Notes: generated by a model not told the origin, from the sequence alone. A stretch of DNA of 64,000 bases from Hygrophila difformis (GCA_030278955.1 JAOANR010000014.1:20524068-20588067), one strand, 5' to 3'. Counted from the first letter of the stretch, positions 45,343 through 58,551 are shown. Numbers and translations are program-made.

Positions 45343-48300
45343 ATGGAGGAGGAAAAGAGAATGAATGTGGGAGAGATATTTCTTGGTTCCGTAATCTCAA
45401 CGCTGCTTGACAGGCTGATCAACAGTGATTTAATCAAGTTTTTAGGAGAAAACATGGGTGGTGATTTTCTGGCAAAATGGCGAGGAAAATTGACCATGAT
45501 TCAGGCAGTGCTTAGTGATGCTGAGACAAAGCAGAATTCACTGAGTGCTGTAAAAGTGTGGCTGAGTGAGCTCCAATCCCTGGCCTACGATCTTGAGGAT
45601 ATTGTGGATCTCTTAGCCACGGAGGCGTTATTGCGCCGGAAGTTGATGGTTACCACCAATATGTGGAATCTCTTTTCCAGAGTTGACGCCTACAGGTTTG
45701 ATTATCGAATCAGTCAAAGGATAGAGAAGCTAACAGAAAGGTTGGAAGATCTCACAAAACAAAAGGGGTGATCTACCTTTGTTCGAGATTGAGAATACTC
45801 GTAAAAGGACATTCACCACCACGGGAGAAAGATTGCCGACGACTTGTTTGGTCAATGAGGCGCTTGTCTACGGTCGAGAGCAGGAGAAGGAGGAAGTGAT
45901 TCAGATGATCCTCGATGAAACAGGCAATGGTGGAGTGGCTGTTGTACCCATTGTTGGTATGGGAGGAATTGGTAAGACTACTCTTGCTCAGCTTGTGTAT
46001 AATGATTGTAGGGTGGCAAGCTGTTTTGATTTTAGGGCATGGGTTTGTGTGTTTGATGATTTTGATATTTGTCGCGTCGCAAAGATTATATATGAGCAAA
46101 TTACTCTAAAGGGGTGTGAGTTCAAAGATTTGAATATGATTCAGGTGCAGCTGAAGGAAATATTGTGTAAAAGAAGCCTTTTTCTGGTCCTGGATGATGT
46201 CTGGATTGATAATTGTGAAGATTGGGAAGCCCTAACTCTTCCTTTTCTTTCGGGGATTTCTGATTGCAAAATTCTTGTTACAACGCGTAACAAGAGTGTG
46301 GCATCAGTCATCTCCTTTGGTCCGTCGGTTTACTTGAAGGAGCCAGCGAGTGAGGCTTGTCTGTCTATTTTGAGTCGACAAGCACTTGGAGTGGAGAATT
46401 TCGATGGATGCTCTGATCTGAAGGAAATTGGTAAGAAGATTGTGAGGAAATGTAATAACTTGCCTTTGGCGGTGAAGGCCTTGGGAGGACTGTTGAGGTC
46501 GAAAGTAGAGTTGGGCGAATGGGAAAGTGTTTTGTGCAGTAATATTTGGGAAATAAGGGATAGTAGGAACAGAGTACTTCCTGGCTTGAGATTGAGCTAC
46601 CACCATCTTCCTCCTCACTTGAAACGGTGTTTTGTTTACTGCTCGATATTCCCCAAGGGTTATGAGTTCGATAAATATGAGTTGATATTGCTTTGGATGG
46701 CTGAAGGCTTCCTAAGCTTGTCGAATGGAAGGAATTTGGAATGCTTGGGTGATCGTTACTTTGAAGAGCTTGTGTCCAGCTCATTTTTCCAGAAATCTGC
46801 AGGGGGGCAAACACGTCGTGTTTTGTTATGCACGCCCTCATGAACGATCTGGCTTGTTATGAAGCTGGCAGAATATGCACGAGGCTGGGATATGATTCGA
46901 ATGATGATCAGCAATACGCAGTTTCTTCTGACGTTCGCCACTTATCTTTAGCACAGTGCAGGTACCAAAATCTTGAACATCTCTGTTTTTTGCTTTATGA
47001 TCATTGCAAAGATTGATAGATATCATGAATTGATGCAGGTATGAAATATCTCAGAAATTTGAAAATCTACATCAAGCTTCTGGATTGAGAACTTTCTTGT
47101 CCCTTTCCAGTGATCCCTCTGAGGAGTGTTTCATATCTTCTCAAGTTCTAACCGATTTATTTTTGAAGTTGAAAGTGTTGAGGACATTGTCGTTGAGCAG
47201 CTATGCATCCATTACTGAGCTGCCGAATTCTGTAGGGCAGTTAAGGCAGTTGAGATTCCTTAATCTGTCGAGGACTTGGCTGAAATGGTTGCCGGATTCA
47301 GTGACTTCTCTTTCCAATTTGCAAACACTATTGCTGGGACATTGCACTTTTCTTGCCATGCTGCCCACTTCCATCGACAATTTGATTCAACTTCGTCACC
47401 TTGACATATCCGGTACATCTGCACTGCAAAAGATGCCATCAGGGATAAGCTCGCTGAGTAATCTACGGACACTGTCAAGGTTCATTGTGGGCGAAGGCAA
47501 TGGATTGCTTATTGAAAGCTTGGGGAAACTATTGAACTTGGAAGGAGCACTTAGCATTGAGGAGCTGCAGAATGTGATGGACCCTGAAAATGCAAAAGAG
47601 GCCAACTTAAGGCGTAAGGTAGGACTTCGCGAGTTACAGTTGAAATGGTGTAATGATTTCGATGGTACTAGAGATCCACACCGCGAACTATGCATTCTGA
47701 TAAGATCCACACCCGTGAAGCTGGAGTGCCTAAAAATTGTGTCTTTTAGAGGCCTAACATTTTCGCGTTGGATTGAGGAGACAGATTTCCACAAATTACA
47801 GAGGATCGATCTGATAAGATGCACGAATTGCACTTCGTTCCCAAAACTGGGGCATCTGCCTTTGCTCCGAGAGTTGTATGTTGAAGGCATGAGTCGACTG
47901 GAAACCTTGAACTTTGAGTTCTATGGTGATATCTCTTCGACACAGCTTTCTTTTGCATCATTAGAGACCTTAGAGTTTCTCGACATGCCAGAATGGCAGG
48001 TGTGGTCTTGTCCCAATCTTGGTGATCTGTTTCCTCGGCTTAGCAAGCTTTGTATCTCGTCTTGTCCCAAGTTACAGGCAGTGGCGCCTACGCCATTTCC
48101 TTCATTAGTCCAACTGGTGCTTAAAAAATGTGGAGCGTGTGTGCTAAGTAGTATGCCTCACTTGCCATCACTCACTCACTTGTCTTTGAAAAGTATTTCA
48201 GCCATGAATTCACTGTTTGATTCGTTCGTCCAATTTCCCATGTCGCTTCATGTTGTCAACGTCGGGTGCTGCAAGGATCTTGTGACGTTTTGGCCAGTTC

Positions 48301-49280
48301 CTGAAGTGGTGCAAAGCCTTGTGTGTCTAAAAGACATAACCGTGAAAAAATGCCCTAAACTGGTATCCCTTCAGGAGATCTGTTTTCTGCCCATGCTCGA
48401 GTCTCTTGAGTTGGAATGTCTCGAGTCGTTGAAATATCTTCCCACACACTGTTTGCCTTCCGGCCTTAAGAAGCTCAAGGTTAAGTGGTGCAAGCAATTG
48501 GAAACAGCCCAGGGGATGGTTCTCAGAGATTGCACTGTCTCCCTTGAACACCTTCACATCAGGAATTCAATGAATCTTAATACGCGTATGCTGATGGGAT
48601 CCTTTCTCTCTTTCTCCAGTCTCACCAAACTTTTTCTAGGTTCAGATGCCATCGACAAATTTCCAGGAGGAGGGCTGCCTACTCCTGCATTGAAAAAACT
48701 GTCCATTTGGAACTGCAAAAATCTCGTGTCTTTGCCTCACCAACTGGAGAACCTCACATGTCTGGAATACTTCTCATTGCGCCACTGCCCCAGTCTCGAC
48801 GGTTTCCCACAGGGGGCCTTCCCCCCCAACCTAATAGAGCTCGAGATCAGGCACTGCGAAACTTTGAAGCAGCTATATGAATGGGATCTCCGTGACCACA
48901 GTTGCTTGCAAAGGTTCACCATCGTTGGTGGATATCCGGATTTGGTTTTGTTTTCCAACACTGAGGGAACTCTTATGCTTCCTTCCATTCTTACATCGTT
49001 TTCGGTTGCTGAACTGCCGAATTTGGAAAGCCTTTTCTGTGGCTTCCGGAACCTCTTGTCTCTTCAGCATATCGATATTTTGAGATGCCCCAAGCTGAAG
49101 CACTTGCCCATGGAGGATCAACTAGACAAACTTCGAAGCCTGCACATTCACGAGTGCCCGCTTCTTGAGAAGCGTTGCCTGAAGAAGAAAGGTCACTTGC
49201 GTGCCATCGAAGAAATACCTGATGTTGTGATTGAATACAACAGAGTTTCGGGTTCAAGAACTAGCTACGACGAGCAGTAG
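45343..49280 (+). CDS. CC-NB-ARC-LRR disease resistance gene (RPP13-like 1 / I2 type), two frameshifts
   Basis: The gene encodes a coiled-coil N-terminus with a YDLEDIVD motif (EDVID equivalent) and ATEAL. The NB-ARC follows: P-loop GMGGIGKTTL (about 45955), kinase-2 LFLVLDDVW (46180), RNBS-B ILVTTR (46270), GLPL NLPLAVKALGG (46460), RNBS-D CFVYCSIFPKGYEF (46630) and an MHD variant MHALMNDLA (46828). An LRR domain of about 730 residues runs to 49280. NLRs of this type sense pathogen effectors in the cytoplasm or nucleus and trigger cell death. A 77-bp intron (46962-47038) has good splice sites. The frame is broken twice: at a GGGG run (45767-45770) and a GGGGGG run (46801-46806). Either it is a recent pseudogene or the runs are miscalled. 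The MHD histidine is kept, but the aspartate position is alanine. Confidence 0.85.
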
Positions 49281-49469
49281 TGATAGGTTCTGTCATTGGA
49301 TCCAATGACTTTTTTAACCTTCGAATGTAGCTTGCTGTTAAATGTGCAAGTTCTTGTTACTTTGCTGCATCAGTTTTGATTTGCAAGCATTTGAAATCCA
49401 TATTCTCTAACTAGGTTGCAATTGGATAGGTTCTTGATATCCATATTTTCAGGGTGGTTATATGTATGG

Positions 49470-50455
49470 CTCTTAATGGTTTGCTCAGGCTTCTGATCAT
49501 CTGGAATTGTGGTGCTAGTGTGCCTCATGTCATGTGCAACGTCCGCAGAGGTTAGTTAGTTTGTTCGAATATGGGCATTAATATGGCTATGTGTTGTTGC
49601 CTTTGTGATTCTAAAGAAGCCTTGCGCTTACTCAATCTGCCCCATGGTCATTGGTTTTCTTTGGCGAATACAGGAGATTCGTGGTCAGTTTCATGTTTGC
49701 TTGTGTGCTCACATATTGCGCGCGAAGGTAATGCTGCTGCTGCTGATACCCTATCGAACATGGGAGCTTATAGTGAAGCCTTTTTTACAACATGGGTGTT
49801 TCTGCCAGGCCCGGCTCACGCCCGGAGCCGGTGCTCAGATGGGGGCCCCACATGTAATCTTTTTCTCTTTTTTTTTAAAAAAAATGATAGTAATTTTAGT
49901 AATTTTTTGATATATAACATAATATGTAAACATACTCAATGTTTTAAGCGTATATGTGTAGTAGTGCTAGCTAATTATTTTTTATATTAGTATTTTTGTA
50001 AAGATTATATCATGTATTTAAAACTATTATTATTTAAAATATTTTTAATTAAAAAAATTTGCAAATATATAAATATGAATGTAAAATATATGTGTAGTAT
50101 GTGGGTTCATGACAGTTTAAATAAAGGTCACGATTCGAGCATTTGTGTATGCAAAATTCTGTTTTGGGGATATAATCCTTCAATGTCCAGTGACACATAG
50201 GAATATTTGATATATTGAAAAAAAAAGAAAAAAATTATTAAATACAATTTCTATGGGGCCTACTTTCAAAAATTTGGCTTCGGGCCCAGAAAATTTCCGA
50301 GACGGCCCTGGTTTCCGCTAGATCCGGTGAAACACATCTAGCGGCGGATGCAACTGGAATGTGGTTTCTGCATTGCTAATTGTGTCTGTTTTGCTTTTTA
50401 TTCTCCGCAACTCTCTAGCCAGAATAGGCTGTCAAACAAAAAAAAAAAGTTTGCA
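49470..50455 (+). pseudogene. LINE RNase H remnant, interrupted by a hAT MITE
   Basis: The plus frame around 49700-49790 reads HIAREGNAAAADTLSNMGAY followed by FFTTW, the RNase H end of a plant LINE, and resumes after the MITE with host-like coding at 50311. An A run near 50440 may be its tail. The 5' part is lost or frameshifted. Confidence 0.65.
49806..50310. mobile_element. hAT-type MITE
   Basis: Ends CAGGCCCGGCTC and GAGACGGCCCTG, flanked by 8-bp gtttctgc (49798-49805) and gtttccgc (50311-50318). 505 bp, AT-rich centre, no coding. Confidence 0.8.
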
Positions 50456-51000
50456 ATTTTTTTGTTTTTAGAAGAGTTGAAGCCAGCAAACAAAGAATTA
50501 TAGTATCATTAAAAGTTTATTTATCTTTTTTTTTAAAAAAAAAATTCTCTTTGTTTAGGCCTTTTAATCAATTGGTTGCTTTGGTTTTGTAACAATAGAA
50601 AGATTAAGTTTGCTTTGGTTTTTAAGTTTGCACTGGGCACCGGGAAGAAGCACATATTTTGAGTATGTGTAATTGAGGTCCAAAACTTCATCAATGATTA
50701 GGAAAATTGCTAGAATTTCAATGGTGTCTCTCGACCAAATGATGTAGACTGTAGGGCAATGTTTTCGAGAATTGGATGGACAGAGAATGCCTTTGCTGAG
50801 GGTATCGAAGAACTTGGCCTCCTGAGGAAACTAAGGTAGATGATATGCATGGAGAGGATTTGTAGGGGCGCACTTGGTGCGAATTTCTGTTTTAAGACAG
50901 ATAATTATTCCCCGTCTCACCAATATTGGCATATTTCTCATTTGACACACGATTCAATCCATTTATTTTTATTCGTTTAATGATTAGTATGCAAAATGTA
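50456..51000. other. Intergenic, nothing recognised
   Basis: Short AT-rich tracts and no plausible coding frame. Confidence 0.5.
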
Positions 51001-51002
51001 TA

Positions 51003-51242
51003 TTCCCTCCGTTTTTCTTTTGTTGCTATATTTGGGAAAAGCTACTGCTCACATACACACCTCGACTTAAAGTTTTATCATAGTTATACAAGTTAAAATA
51101 TAACCAAGTGGGATCTTGTTAGATTGATCTCGTCCTATAGTTTTTAAATATCAAGCTTTTAAATTTTTTTACTTATACAGAACTTGAGTTATTAATGATT
51201 TAAAATGTGCATTGGACTGGACTTGGTGGGTTCGTACCAAGA

Positions 51243-51276
<34 letters not shown>

Positions 51277-51283
51277 GAGGGAG
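51003..51283 (-). mobile_element. Stowaway-type MITE (family 1)
   Basis: Starts TA-ttccctccgtttttc and ends aaaaaggagggag-TA. The core is in reverse orientation (gggatcttgttagattgatc). A TA microsatellite (51244-51262) has grown inside. Confidence 0.88.
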
Positions 51284-51357
51284 TATTTCACTTAATTATC
51301 GTTCGTTTCTTGTATATTTGCGATAAGCATTAAATCAAAATTGAAAAATGAAAGTAG

Positions 51358-51413
51358 GACGAAGTGGTTGACCTGTGGAGGATATGACGAAGTGGTTGAC
51401 CTGTGGAGGATAT
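51358..51413. repeat. 28-bp exact tandem duplication
   Basis: Unit gacgaagtggttgacctgtg followed by gaggatat, two identical copies and a 6-bp partial third. Not coding in any convincing frame. Confidence 0.95.
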
Positions 51414-51419
51414 GACGAA

Positions 51420-53076
51420 ATTGGAGCTCAACTTGTGTCAGTTTATGCTGAGAGATTTGATGCGCCGGAAGCATGCATGACTACTTGGCTAGGCTAACGA
51501 ACACAATTAATGGTTAAAGATAATTAATGGTTTCAGAACGGAGACTTCAATGGTGAGACAGTGAGCAACGTGAGCTAGAGCCTAGAGAGACAGTAGTAAG
51601 AGGCAGATGCATTCATAATTTTGTGGTGACACATGACACCAATTAAATTGATAAAATTGCTACTTCCTACGTTTCAATTATTTGCACCATTACAAATGTT
51701 GCCACTATTCATTTGATTGCTTTGATTTTAATGGTATGCATCCTTGTCTCATTTTAATAAAAGAGAACACGCTTAACACACTCAATTATTAGCCCATCCC
51801 TTAATTTTTCTAACGTGAATCCTCACTTCTCTTTTCCCTAAAACCTAGTTTGAGGGTTTTAAAAAATAAAAAAAAAAATAAAAAAATATCCACATTTGAA
51901 GGTTTTGGATAAGATTATTAGGAAAATCCCATTTTATTGCCCTTCCTAAGGTTATTGATAGCACCAGCCCTTCAACAGAGCAACCGGTGTCAACAGGCTG
52001 TTTGTTGGCTCTTCATGAGCCAGCAGCATGTCTTCCTCCCAAAAATATCCTATTTTGATTTCAACAGACAACAGCTCCCAATCCAAAAGCAAAAGAAACT
52101 AGCACTTACTTTAGAGGTTTATTCAAGACAGGTAAGGCACATCACAAAGATAAAAGGATGACAGAATCCTTTCTGTCCATTTCTCATCTCCCAAATTAGC
52201 CCTGAGGGCCAGTTTCAAGTGCTGGAATAAAAGAGAAGAAATGAAGATGAATTTTCCTCTTTAGTCCTGATCCAATATTACAGAGAAAACTGTTAACACT
52301 TATATACCGAAACTAACCTTCCAAATCAATCAATTACCCAGCCAGGCGCCAGCCAAAGTTTTTGTTCCCTATCCAAATAATTGCTCCCAAGTCCCAAACT
52401 AGCTAAAATTGTGTTCTAACTCTTGTGTTTCTTTGCCCTAAAACTTTCCAAACTACTCTTCCTTTAGCTCGCCAACAATCATACTACAACTGTTCCAGCT
52501 TATGCAAAAGAGATAAATGTATGTATGATCCAAGATTGCAGACTGGAGTTCTATGCTTATATATTTATGAAGAAACAGAGAGGTTGAGTAGCTGCAGATA
52601 TGCAATACTGAATGAAATACTTTTCATACAGGATGAAAACATCACCTGCAGTGTGCAACTGGCAACTAACATATTACGTGAACACAACACGATATAAATA
52701 TATATATACATATATATATATATGTAGACATAACATATTGCATTTTCTTACAAAGATCCAAAGCAAAGATTTGTAACCTATTGCATTGGCTGTAGGCATT
52801 GTATCCATGTTCTCTGTCGACTACTGGAAACTAGCACGAGGAAGCTCAAAATAAAATTTTTAAAAAAAGTACCTCACAGCAGCCTCTGCATTAATCTGTT
52901 TGTGCCCAGCTATATGTTTCATTATGCTGTGTCTTATGGCATTTCAACAAATGCGTGAAATGCTCATCAGGTGGTCTTATCACCTGCACCACTATTTGAT
53001 CCCAAAATCAATAAGTTGGCATTGTTGAACAGAGGCCCAAATGTTGGTTGTAAACTACACAGACGAACGAGCATGC
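51420..53076. other. Intergenic and 3' flank of the KNOX gene
   Basis: No gene recognised; frames at 51937-52161 and 52425-52697 have no family resemblance. A TA/CA microsatellite lies at 52696-52725. The stretch 52740-53076 probably includes the KNOX 3' UTR (minus strand). Confidence 0.5.
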
Positions 53077-56000
53077 CTACCTCTTGCGCTTGCTCTTCTG
53101 AGAGGTTGAAGATGAGGGATTGCTATGCCAATTCCTTTTCCGTTGATTGATAAACCAATTGTTGATCTGTTTCAGTTGAAGCCCTGTTTCCTGCACTAGC
53201 CGTGCCTTGTCTTCCTCCTATCATTATACCAACAAGATTACCTTATTTGTACTGAGTTTGTATGTGCGCTGAAGAAAAATATGTTCAAATGGGCACATTA
53301 AGTTTCTTACTGTTGGATAAGGCCATTTGGAATGTGACTGCCACCAGGCTTTCAAAACAGATGTGGTATCCCCAGGGAGTTTCCCTGCCCTTCTTTTTCG
53401 CAATATTTCCTCTCTTATGTCAACAATCTTCTCCTTGTAGCCCTGTAAAAAACAGAATGGAACTTCATGGATTATGTTAAAGTCAAAGAAACTATAGATG
53501 TTAAAGCAACATTGTTTTAAATCTGTTCTTCATTGATGAGTTTTCACCTGTTTAAGCTCGTGTTTGAGTTCTTGCCTCACACGCTCCATTAAGGATCTTT
53601 CGCTTTCGGTGGGCACTAGAGGACCGAATCCCATGCTGTCTGGTCCATCGAGGCTTTCATCAATCAAGTTCATTTCACTGTCTGCATGGTCCTCATCATC
53701 ATCAGACATGGTTGCTCCTGTACCTTCTCCTGGTGCAACCCCTGTTCAACCAATGTAGCACATCACAATCAAATCCAAGAGCTATGACCAAGACAAAAGT
53801 ATACAGCTACAAAATGTTGATGTAATCCATTCTAAATGCCTTCGATGCCATAGATAGACCAACTTCATAATTACATGACCATGAAGAGATTGTTAGATCA
53901 TTAAATGAACCTATCTTCACCTAATGCGATAAATCGCCCATGGGCATGTTCATTCTCATGGCCACACAATTGAGTATATAAAGGAACACAAATCATACAC
54001 AACAAACTTGGTCAGATAGTCCCAGAGGTAGTGCAATACTTCAAAAGCTATTACTCCCCAAAGGAATATTGCATTGGGGAAATTGTGACACTTATACAAT
54101 ATGCTACACCAAATGAAATAATACTAGGGACTTCAAATCAGATGATTACCTGTCAAGCTCTGCAATGATTGTTCAAGCTCCCAACACGCCATGACTGCTT
54201 CCATCGCATGGACACGGACATGTTGCTGCAATTGTTCTTTAAATGTAGACAGCAATAACACATAGTGCGTCTGCATCAGGCATTAAATATGAAGTGAGGA
54301 TCACAAAACAGTTGTAAAAAATAAGAAGTTCATAAGAAAAACATGTCGACTACAAATAAAATGTCTAAATAAATATTGCTTTTGAATGCTGAAGTCTCTA
54401 AACATAATGGATCGATACATTCACTTTTAGAACATTTTAATTGATATTTCGCATGCCCTTTTTTTTTTTTTCTTCTTTCACTAAGGGATGACTGCAATTC
54501 GAACAGACACTGAATTGCTCACAAGACTATATAAAACCTTAATAAATGCATATTTTCCATCTGGACTGACAAAGTTGTGCTTCCACAGTCCATAAGCGTG
54601 GTCAAATATAAGCCAGGAAATCTGTATGGCACTGAGTTCTGTTTTTCAAACTATGGATTATTTCTCACTAGAAATAAAATTCCAGAGCCACATGAAAACA
54701 AGCAACAAGTGGGGCTACATGAAGAAAGAGATTCTCCAAAGCACTAAAATATAGACTTCTGATTCAAATGCTAGTGTCTTGAGAACAACATGATTCCTCT
54801 AATCCTCTTTTGATACGACAACCAGATATTCCTACTCGAGCTATAGAACTAAAATTGTTCATATTCCTTCAAGAATCATAGCACAAACAAATATCACAAA
54901 AAGGGGGTCACAGTTCATGAACAAGTCCTGTAACTTGGTACTCCCTTGCTGTTTCTCTATTATTCTCCCCTAACATCCCATAGTTATTGTACCCATACAC
55001 CATTGTGAAGCCAACCCCTACCAAACCTGGAGAAATATTATTTGATAAAGCATCACATTTGTCTTGAAATCCTAAAGGCAACAGAAATACATTGTCCCGA
55101 TTCAACTGTTTAAAGAACTTGTGGACACTCCTACCTGTAAGGCCCCAAACAGCTGTTAATAGTCGAACAGCAATTAAAACTAACTCGGGACTGAATTTAA
55201 AGTTAAAATTAAATAAAAAAACTTAGCAACTTCAGTTCTTGGCTGTCCAAATATAGGAAAACCAGGTGTAAACCTTAAGTATGAATATCTACTTCAATTA
55301 AGGACCTAAGAAGAAGCCAAGCCTTCAAAACTTGCTCTACATGCTGTTTGTTGCGCAAATCATCTTAACGCTACAGAAAGAAGCAACAAAAACATCGGCA
55401 GAACCGGACATGTATGCAAGCATCCAAGTCCAAACAATGTTCGAGCCAACGTCAATCATCGACACAATTCAAACATTAAAGTGAGGTATTTGCCATCAAT
55501 CTTGCAAATAAGAAGTCCGGGATAAAATCTATAATACGAATTATCTAAAGTTTAATCATCCTTGAACAGAAGGAATTTCAAACTTTAACTTTATCCAAAA
55601 TTTACATACAACATAAGAAAAGGCTAACAGAATTCTTCAATCAAGGTACAAGCATAAGTGCATAAAAATTGTCATACAAGGACAGAAATCAGAAGAGATT
55701 CAGTATCAGAGATCTAAACGTTCAATCTTCTGAACAACGGGTAAAAACTGCAGATTTTCTACCTATTAATTCAAAAAAGTAGTTATAATTTCTGAAATTA
55801 AGGGGAAAATCAGTCTTATAAAACAGGGTGAGTGAGATTCATGAATGCAGAAATCAAAATTAGGGTACCATGAAGTGGTCGAGGTCCTTATCGTCGAGAG
55901 GCGGCTGACCATGGCCGAGAACCGAGTATTTCGCCACAACCTGGTGCGACTGCGCCAGCTGCGCATCGATCCTCGGCAGCTGGTCCACTGGCGTCGCTAT

Positions 56001-56378
56001 GCGGAGGCAAGCGACGTGCGCCGACAGCAGCTGCTCGTACAGCGGGTGGTTCAAAATATCCGCCTTACACTTCTCCTTCTCCCAGTTGGTGTTGCTCCCA
56101 CTGCTGTTATCCCCTCCTCCGCTGTCCTGTCGGTGATCGGCCCCGTTGTCCGGCGGAGTGTGGGGGCTGGGTTGACTCTGGGTGGGCAGCCACTGGTGGT
56201 GAATAGCGGCGGCGGAGGAGCTGTTTAGCCACGCCGCCGGCTTGTCGTCAGGCGGAGGTATGATGGAGCGGAAGACGGAGGAGGCAGCAGCGGCGGTGGA
56301 AGAAGGGTGATCGGAGTAACGCGGGAGGTTGAGAGGAATTTCCGGGTGGAGGTGGTGTTGGTGGTCCTGGAATGCCAT
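53077..56378 (-). CDS. KNAT3: Class II KNOX homeodomain protein (KNAT3/KNAT4-like)
   Basis: Five exons on the minus strand, 56378-55869, 54270-54150, 53741-53548, 53442-53311 and 53217-53077, all with GT..AG junctions and matching phases (365 aa). Order: Ser/His/Pro-rich N-terminus; KNOX1 (about 105-147: [20 protein letters not shown]); KNOX2 in exon 2 (171-211: [18 protein letters not shown]); an acidic linker; ELK domain ([20 protein letters not shown]); and a TALE homeodomain with the three-residue loop (SKWPYPTEEDK) and recognition helix [13 protein letters not shown]. Class II KNOX proteins are nuclear transcription factors that pair with BELL proteins and promote organ maturation. The 1.6-kb first intron and exon layout fit the family. 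The C-terminus (SKRKR) is shorter than in Arabidopsis KNAT3. KNAT3 and KNAT4 cannot be separated by eye. Confidence 0.93.
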
Positions 56379-56439
56379 GTTTGGGAGGACCCTATTTTCA
56401 AAGCTGCCTATGGACACACAGTGTCTATATAATATCGCT

Positions 56440-56918
56440 ATTATAAGACTTACAGCCAAACAGGGAATGCCGCTGTTTGACAACTGACCGTCGATGTGGA
56501 AATTTTACATTACATTTAACAGTAACACTTTTCTCTAATTATTTTATTTAATTTATTTAATATTTATTTAATAAAAAATCAATAGGCGATTTTGTCAGAA
56601 AGAATCAACATTTGTTTTCTAGGAAACAGGTGGAGGTTTTTAGGGCGAGTTTAGACTTTTTTAATCAAATATCATTATTCAATTTTCGTTGTTTGTTGAG
56701 AAATTAAAATAATACTATCAAATTTTTATTTTATTCTTTTAGTACCAACAAAAATCAAACAGTTAGATCTAATAAAAAAAAAGCCAATGTCAGCTGAGCA
56801 ACACATCTGCTACTTTGTTGATAAATAAATAGTACCCCAACCCCACATTATTTTGTAATTTTCTACAATTTTTACATAAAAAAATTATAATAAATAATTA
56901 TTAATTAGGGATATACTT
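56440..56918. other. Upstream region of the KNOX gene
   Basis: A TATA-like element (minus strand gatattatatagac, near 56425-56437) lies about 50 bp from the ATG; a longer 5' UTR cannot be excluded. Otherwise AT-rich and non-coding. Confidence 0.4.
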
Positions 56919-56919
56919 A

Positions 56920-57165
56920 CTCCGTTCTTTTTTAAGTACTCCATTTGAATCGTTGTTTTCAACTAGCTGACTTTGGAGGTTTATTTGGTTAGATTAGATA
57001 ATGATTTTGAAGGTAAACCTAACATGAGTTTTGTAATTTGTACTATCTACTTTCACTATTACTTTACTATTTTTTTATTTAGCCTTGTAACGAATCATAT
57101 AAAACCATCCAAAGTCAGCTAGTTGAAAACAACGATTCAAATTGAGCACTTAAAAAATAACGGAG
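56920..57165. mobile_element. Stowaway-like MITE with about 55-bp inverted repeats
   Basis: The left arm (ctccgttcttttttaagtac, then gaatcgttgttttcaactagctgactttgg in pieces) and right arm (ccaaagtcagctagttgaaa to aaaataacggag) are inverted. TA precedes the left end. Different from family 1. Confidence 0.75.
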
Positions 57166-57182
57166 GTAGTACTTACGTAATA

Positions 57183-57436
57183 CTTCCTCCGTCTCATTGT
57201 TTTTATTACAGATGTCTCCGACATGCACGCGGATACACATTTTTCACGGTTAATAACTTAAAATCGTGTACAAAGAAAAGTTATAAAAAAAAATTGATTG
57301 TCTAAACTATAAGATTAAATGAATCTAACAAGATCTCACTTAACTATTTTTTCATTACATAGCTAGCATAAAAATTCGAATCAAAATTAAACAATAAATA
57401 GTGTCAAAAACTCATCCATAATAAAAACGGTAAGAT
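57183..57436 (+). mobile_element. Stowaway-type MITE (family 1)
   Basis: Starts TA-cttcctccgtctcattg, with core taaatgaatctaacaagatc. The right terminus is degraded (aaaaacggtaagatgggata). Confidence 0.7.
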
Positions 57437-58148
57437 GGGATAGTAGAAAATTAAAATTACAGAAAATTAGACAGAAGAAATACTGTTATTTCTGGTTTCC
57501 ATCAAGGAAGATAAAAATATCAAAAGTGGAAAAATTGAACCCAAAAAATAAAATATTCACTACTATATTGCCAAATGAGTGAATACATTTAAAATTGAAA
57601 GCCATAATTCATAGTAGAGGAAATTTCCTCTAAAGGTCGCAATTCAATTTATTTTTTATTTTAAGTTTTTGCTCAAAGATTTTTCAAAGATTTAATGGTG
57701 ATAATTAATTAATTGTGTACAGAAAATTACTAGGAAGGAGTAAATAAAGTACAAGCATGTCAGCGGAGGGTACAGCCTCGGATAGCGGATTTCGGTTTCC
57801 TTCTCCAGAGAAAAACAGAACCGCGTCCGGAGAGCAGGTAAGAAGCAGGTCGGTACGACATCGTTTCGATATTAGTGCCACGTCAATCAGCCATATAATA
57901 CTGTAGGAGTATATTTTAATATTAATATAATTATTATTTTTAAATGCGCGCCAATTTTTATTCCATCCCGGCAACCGGCAAGCGCAACTATGCATATGTT
58001 TATAAATTGATAAGGTTAATAAAATAATACTAATAACGAGGCAAAATAAGACAAAAAGATTTTCATGATTGATTGATTTGGTTGCTTTTATTTATTTATT
58101 AAATTTTGTAATTAAAATTTCTCGTATTCGATTTACATTAGGAGATAA
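57437..58148. other. Intergenic, nothing recognised
   Basis: AT-rich. A short GC-richer patch at 57760-57860 is without a recognisable gene. Confidence 0.45.
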
Positions 58149-58492
58149 GGGCATCCATAATAGCACTATTCCATTTTTTCCATATATGCGCCACATCAAC
58201 ATTCATCTACTTTAATATCTATATTATTAAATTTTTCCACAACAATACTACTCAACTTCTACTATGTATGGATCCACATTTCATCATTATTTTATTATTT
58301 ATTTTTAAATACATACAATTCTAAATTCTTATTTATTTTTTATAATTAAATTTTAAATTAAAAAAATCAAAAGCTGCAATTAATGGGGTAGTGACAGTAC
58401 TGCTTCAACATAACTTGGTATTTCATTTTGATTTCTTCCAATGGTGAAAGTAGAGGTAGTATGTGGGCTGCTACCCACTGTTGTGGATGCTC
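58149..58492. mobile_element. PIF/Harbinger (Tourist-type) MITE
   Basis: Termini GGGCATCCATAATAG and CACTGTTGTGGATGCTC (inverted), flanked by TAA on both sides (58146-58148 and 58493-58495). 344 bp, non-coding. Confidence 0.8.
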
Positions 58493-58551
58493 TAATAACA
58501 TAATACTCCCTCCCTCATTTGATGTTAATATTAACATTGGCATAGTAAATA

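Noticed and set aside
46365..46841. Minus-strand frame of 158 aa inside the NLR gene
   Set aside because: Antisense shadow of the NB-ARC coding sequence, which has all its motifs on plus.
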